A stretch of DNA of 64,000 bases, from NCBI RefSeq assembly GCF_905147365.1, contig NC_056428.1, forward strand, positions 33,647,001 to 33,711,000. The letters run 5' to 3'. The notes beneath the pieces were generated by a model. It worked only from the letters and a program-made list of their open reading frames with translations, ran no database searches and was not told where the DNA came from. The stretch comes from Aricia agestis (Eukaryota > Arthropoda > Insecta > Lepidoptera > Lycaenidae). Positions 62,561-64,000 of this stretch are shown in pieces. A program made the position numbers and the translations under genes. Numbering within the stretch: position 1 is the first letter of the stretch; each line of letters opens with the position of its first letter.

Positions 62561-62806
62561 TCAAGACGTGAGTGGATGAATAAGGTAAGTAACATGAAAA
62601 AACTTCCCGTTTTTTTTTGTTTTAATGGAGGCTTTAGGGAAAATATTTGAAATAGAAAAAGTATGGATTATATGTGTAGCCAGATATATTAGCTTGGTTA
62701 TGAAGTAGATAAGTCACAAGTTTTATTAAAATAATTAGGGGGAAAATGAGATATTGTCAGTATGTTACGAAATGTTACTTGTTCGATTTTTCCACTCACG
62801 TCTTCA
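62561..62806 (+). mobile_element. MITE family K, copy 1
   Basis: The ends TCAAGACGTGAGTGGA and TCCACTCACGTCTTCA are inverted. Inside lie ACATGAAAAAACTTCCCG and TGTGTAGCCAGATATATTAG. It pairs with the inverted copy at 63133-63400. Confidence 0.82.
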
Positions 62807-63132
62807 ATTATTAATACAACGGCTTTATTTCGTTTTGAATGGTGTTTCGTTGCTATTGCTATAATATTTTAGTGAGCGAAAAGGACCCAAATTCAAAACG
62901 GTTGAAGTACTAATTATGGGAGTTAGGTTTCCATAGTTTTTATTATTCGTAGATTCTGCTATAGGTACTTTTTGTTTTAATAAATCATAGTTTATCGAGT
63001 AGTCATGCAGTAAGTAAAAGTTAGTTTCCCCCACACGTTTATAACAAAACCACACTTTTTACTCAGATAACGCCGTCTATAAATTAAGATAAATAAGAAA
63101 AATATTATTTATTGTGCACACATATGTATTTA

Positions 63133-63400
63133 CAAGATGACGTGAGTGGAAGAATCGAACAAGTAATACTTATTTAGTAACATACGGACAATGATCTGAT
63201 TTTCTCCCTTATTATTTTAATAAAACTTGTAACTTATCTACTTCGTAACCTAGCTTATATATCTGGCAGTAGATCTGGCTACACATATAATTCACAGTTT
63301 TTCTATTTCAAATAATTTTTTCGGCCCTAAAACCTCCATAAGCAAAAAAAACGGGAAGTTTTTTCATGTTACTTACCTTATTCTTCCACTCACGTCTTGA
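63133..63400 (-). mobile_element. MITE family K, copy 2, inverted
   Basis: It reads the reverse of copy 1 throughout (CGGGAAGTTTTTTCATGTTA, CTGGCTACACATATAATTC). Small insertions (a repeated ATATCTGGCAGTAGATCTGG) distinguish it. Confidence 0.82.
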
Positions 63401-63490
63401 TTATTAAAAAATCAAAAACATTATTTTATAAAAACAGAAAGTAATCATAACACAATGGCGGCCTTATTACTAATTAATAATTTCTTCCAG

Positions 63491-63515
63491 GCAACCACGG
63501 GTAGAGGAAACATAA
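63491..63515 (+). CDS. Possible terminal mini-exon (alternative C-terminus)
   Basis: Acceptor TTTCTTCCAG at 63490 is followed by 25 nt that, joined in phase 2 to the exon at 59745-59827, reads KQPRVEET and TAA. Phase match and acceptor quality are the only support; short matches like this can occur by chance. Confidence 0.25.
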
Positions 63516-64000
63516 TATTTACATAATATATAAGACATAAGGTGAATGCGCCATAAACTGATAAGAATAATTAATATGTAATTATATTATAAATTTTATT
63601 CGGTCGGCTGGGCTTGGCATAATTCGACCAAATTACGTAGCTCCACTTGTATCTATGAATCAATACTTTGATAGTACAATACCCCAAACAGTTTATTATA
63701 AGAAAGAGCAAGTCTTGACTGGGCAAGGTCGATATTCTAGTAATTGGGACAGACGCACCTTTTGTAAGGAGAATGGAAGTCCACCGTATACAGGGTGATC
63801 TTAAATTTTTATCTAATGTAATTTTGACAAACTGTCTGATTGTCAGTCCTTGTGAGATTATCCCAATGTTATTATACATAAAGTATTTAGTATCGAGTCT
63901 AAGATTTTTGCCAAACACCTCCGAAATGGCTGGACCATTTCGATAAATTTTGGGTAGGTTTAGGAATCGACCTACATGATTTTTTTTACCCGAAATAATA
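63516..64000. other. Window end, no supported gene
   Basis: A piece of the foldback of 22430-22590 lies at 63610-63690 (CGACCAAATTACGTAGCTCC). The minus-strand 115-codon open frame at 63571-63918 shows no family match. Confidence 0.4.

Noticed and set aside
63571..63918. 115-codon minus-strand open frame at the window end
   Set aside because: It overlaps a dispersed foldback fragment and has no recognisable domain.

Overview
The window looks like a lepidopteran (moth or butterfly) nuclear scaffold. It is AT-rich, its genes have many short exons separated by repeat-filled introns, and it carries mariner and hAT-type elements, tRNA-derived SINEs and several dispersed repeats that I associate with Lepidoptera. 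Nothing in it is bacterial or viral. No operon, CRISPR array or defence system is present.

Two genes can be supported. The first, on the minus strand from 34056 down to 4868, is a complete 15-exon gene for the a subunit (Vo, about 100-116 kDa) of the vacuolar H+-ATPase. All intron phases match, and the exons sum to 2529 nt, or 842 codons plus stop. The C-terminal proton-channel half keeps the essential arginines (Arg725 and Arg790 in this model). The N-terminal half is recognisable but divergent, so this may be a specialised paralogue.

The second gene, on the plus strand from about 42112 to 57653, encodes a 255-residue, strongly charged protein with a coiled-coil C-terminal half. It has a non-coding first exon, a short coding exon (95 codons) and a large terminal exon (160 codons). 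The N-terminus resembles what I know of insect thick-filament proteins such as myofilin, but that name is tentative. A further exon at 59745-59827 and a possible tail at 63491-63515 could give an alternative C-terminus.

The rest is introns and intergenic DNA. Region by region: 1-4.8 kb is unassigned sequence downstream of the V-ATPase gene, with GC-rich foldbacks and one MITE; 4.8-34.1 kb is the V-ATPase gene, with introns holding about 20 foldback or terminal-inverted-repeat elements, two mariner remnants, SINEs and a 30-bp satellite of about 800 bp that starts at the exon 7 splice donor; 34.1-42.1 kb lies between the divergent genes and holds a decayed non-LTR retrotransposon (38.1-39.4 kb) and other repeats; 42.1-57.9 kb is the muscle-type gene; 57.9-64 kb has a large foldback directly behind its poly(A) signal, two long TA arrays and an inverted pair of MITEs.

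The most interesting non-genic observations are: satellite units that read like the exon 7 donor in gene sense; a hAT-type MITE nested in another MITE with a perfect 8-bp duplication; a near-perfect 96-bp hairpin in intron 8; MITEs ending within about 15 bp of real splice sites; and a 36-bp perfect palindrome inside the retrotransposon remnant.
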